From Thermoplasmata archaeon (GTDB lineage: Archaea > Thermoplasmatota > Thermoplasmata > SG8-5 > JAGLSY01), in contig JAGLQE010000361.1 in assembly GCA_023137005.1 (NCBI GenBank), forward strand, positions 1 to 6,008: DNA of 6,008 nucleotides. The letters are read 5' to 3'. Each line of letters begins with the position of its first letter. Position 1 is the stretch's first letter. The notes under the pieces were generated by a model. The model did not search any database. It was not told where the DNA came from and saw only the letters and a list, made by a program, of their open reading frames with translations. Positions 5,957 to 6,008 of this stretch are shown one piece after another. Position numbers and translations under genes: made by a program.

Positions 5957-6008
5957 AAGGTATCCGAGTCCTGCACACTGACAATGCCAATCCCGGCATA
6001 ATGGCCAG
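5917..6008 (+). pseudogene. Displaced continuation of the radical SAM gene (-1 frame, runs off window)
   Basis: From 5926 the frame one base back from the upstream ORF reads KSLFKSISELKGIRVLH, then TDNANPGIMA, with no stop to the window end. The helix followed by a VLHTDNANPG strand and loop is what a radical SAM barrel should have after the FRLGGQ segment. It has no start of its own and directly abuts the point where the upstream frame loses sense. The two pieces are therefore one gene with a net shift of one missing base (or two extra). Whether the gene is dead, recoded or mis-sequenced is open. Confidence 0.75.

Overview
The window looks archaeal, most likely from the Thermoplasmatota. The evidence is TATA-like boxes at archaeal spacing, a GGTGAT Shine-Dalgarno sequence before one gene, an apparently leaderless start for another, and a secreted protein with a poly-valine membrane anchor and a Pro/Gln/Tyr-rich cytoplasmic tail. 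The radical SAM gene is also of an archaeal type. The lineage assignment is inference from protein style, not from a marker gene.

All four genes lie on the + strand and form four separate units rather than a tight operon. (1) Positions 1-1329 hold the 3' part of an SLC13/DASS-type anion:cation symporter; its N-terminus lies before the window. (2) Positions 1450-2955 encode a soluble sensor-like protein with DUF1858, DUF438, hemerythrin-like and PAS domains. (3) Positions 3155-4939 encode a secreted, C-terminally anchored protein with a signal peptide, a PPC beta-sandwich domain, a long unrecognised acidic ectodomain, one transmembrane helix and a 50-residue Pro/Gln tail. (4) From 5237 to the right edge runs a radical SAM enzyme resembling COG1031. 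Its frame is broken near 5917-5933 at a perfect 7-bp hairpin; the true family sequence continues in the -1 frame to the window end.

The gap 4940-5236 is the richest noncoding stretch. It starts with two consecutive T-tailed hairpins whose stems share the same GATGCG/CGCATC arms, so alternative pairings are possible. An AT-rich region follows with five TTTGATTC/ATCAAAC-type motifs forming inverted pairs. The last of these abuts the likely TATA box of the radical SAM gene, which suggests operator control. The gap 2956-3154 carries AT-rich promoter candidates and the Shine-Dalgarno sequence of the secreted protein; the gap 1330-1449 carries a probable promoter for the DUF438 gene.

No shared pathway links the four products. 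Transport, redox or gas sensing, cell-surface binding and radical SAM chemistry appear to sit side by side. I saw no mobile element, CRISPR array, tRNA or rRNA. No clearly new multi-gene system is visible; the oddities are the repeat-bearing intergenic region, the frameshift at a palindrome, and the surface protein.
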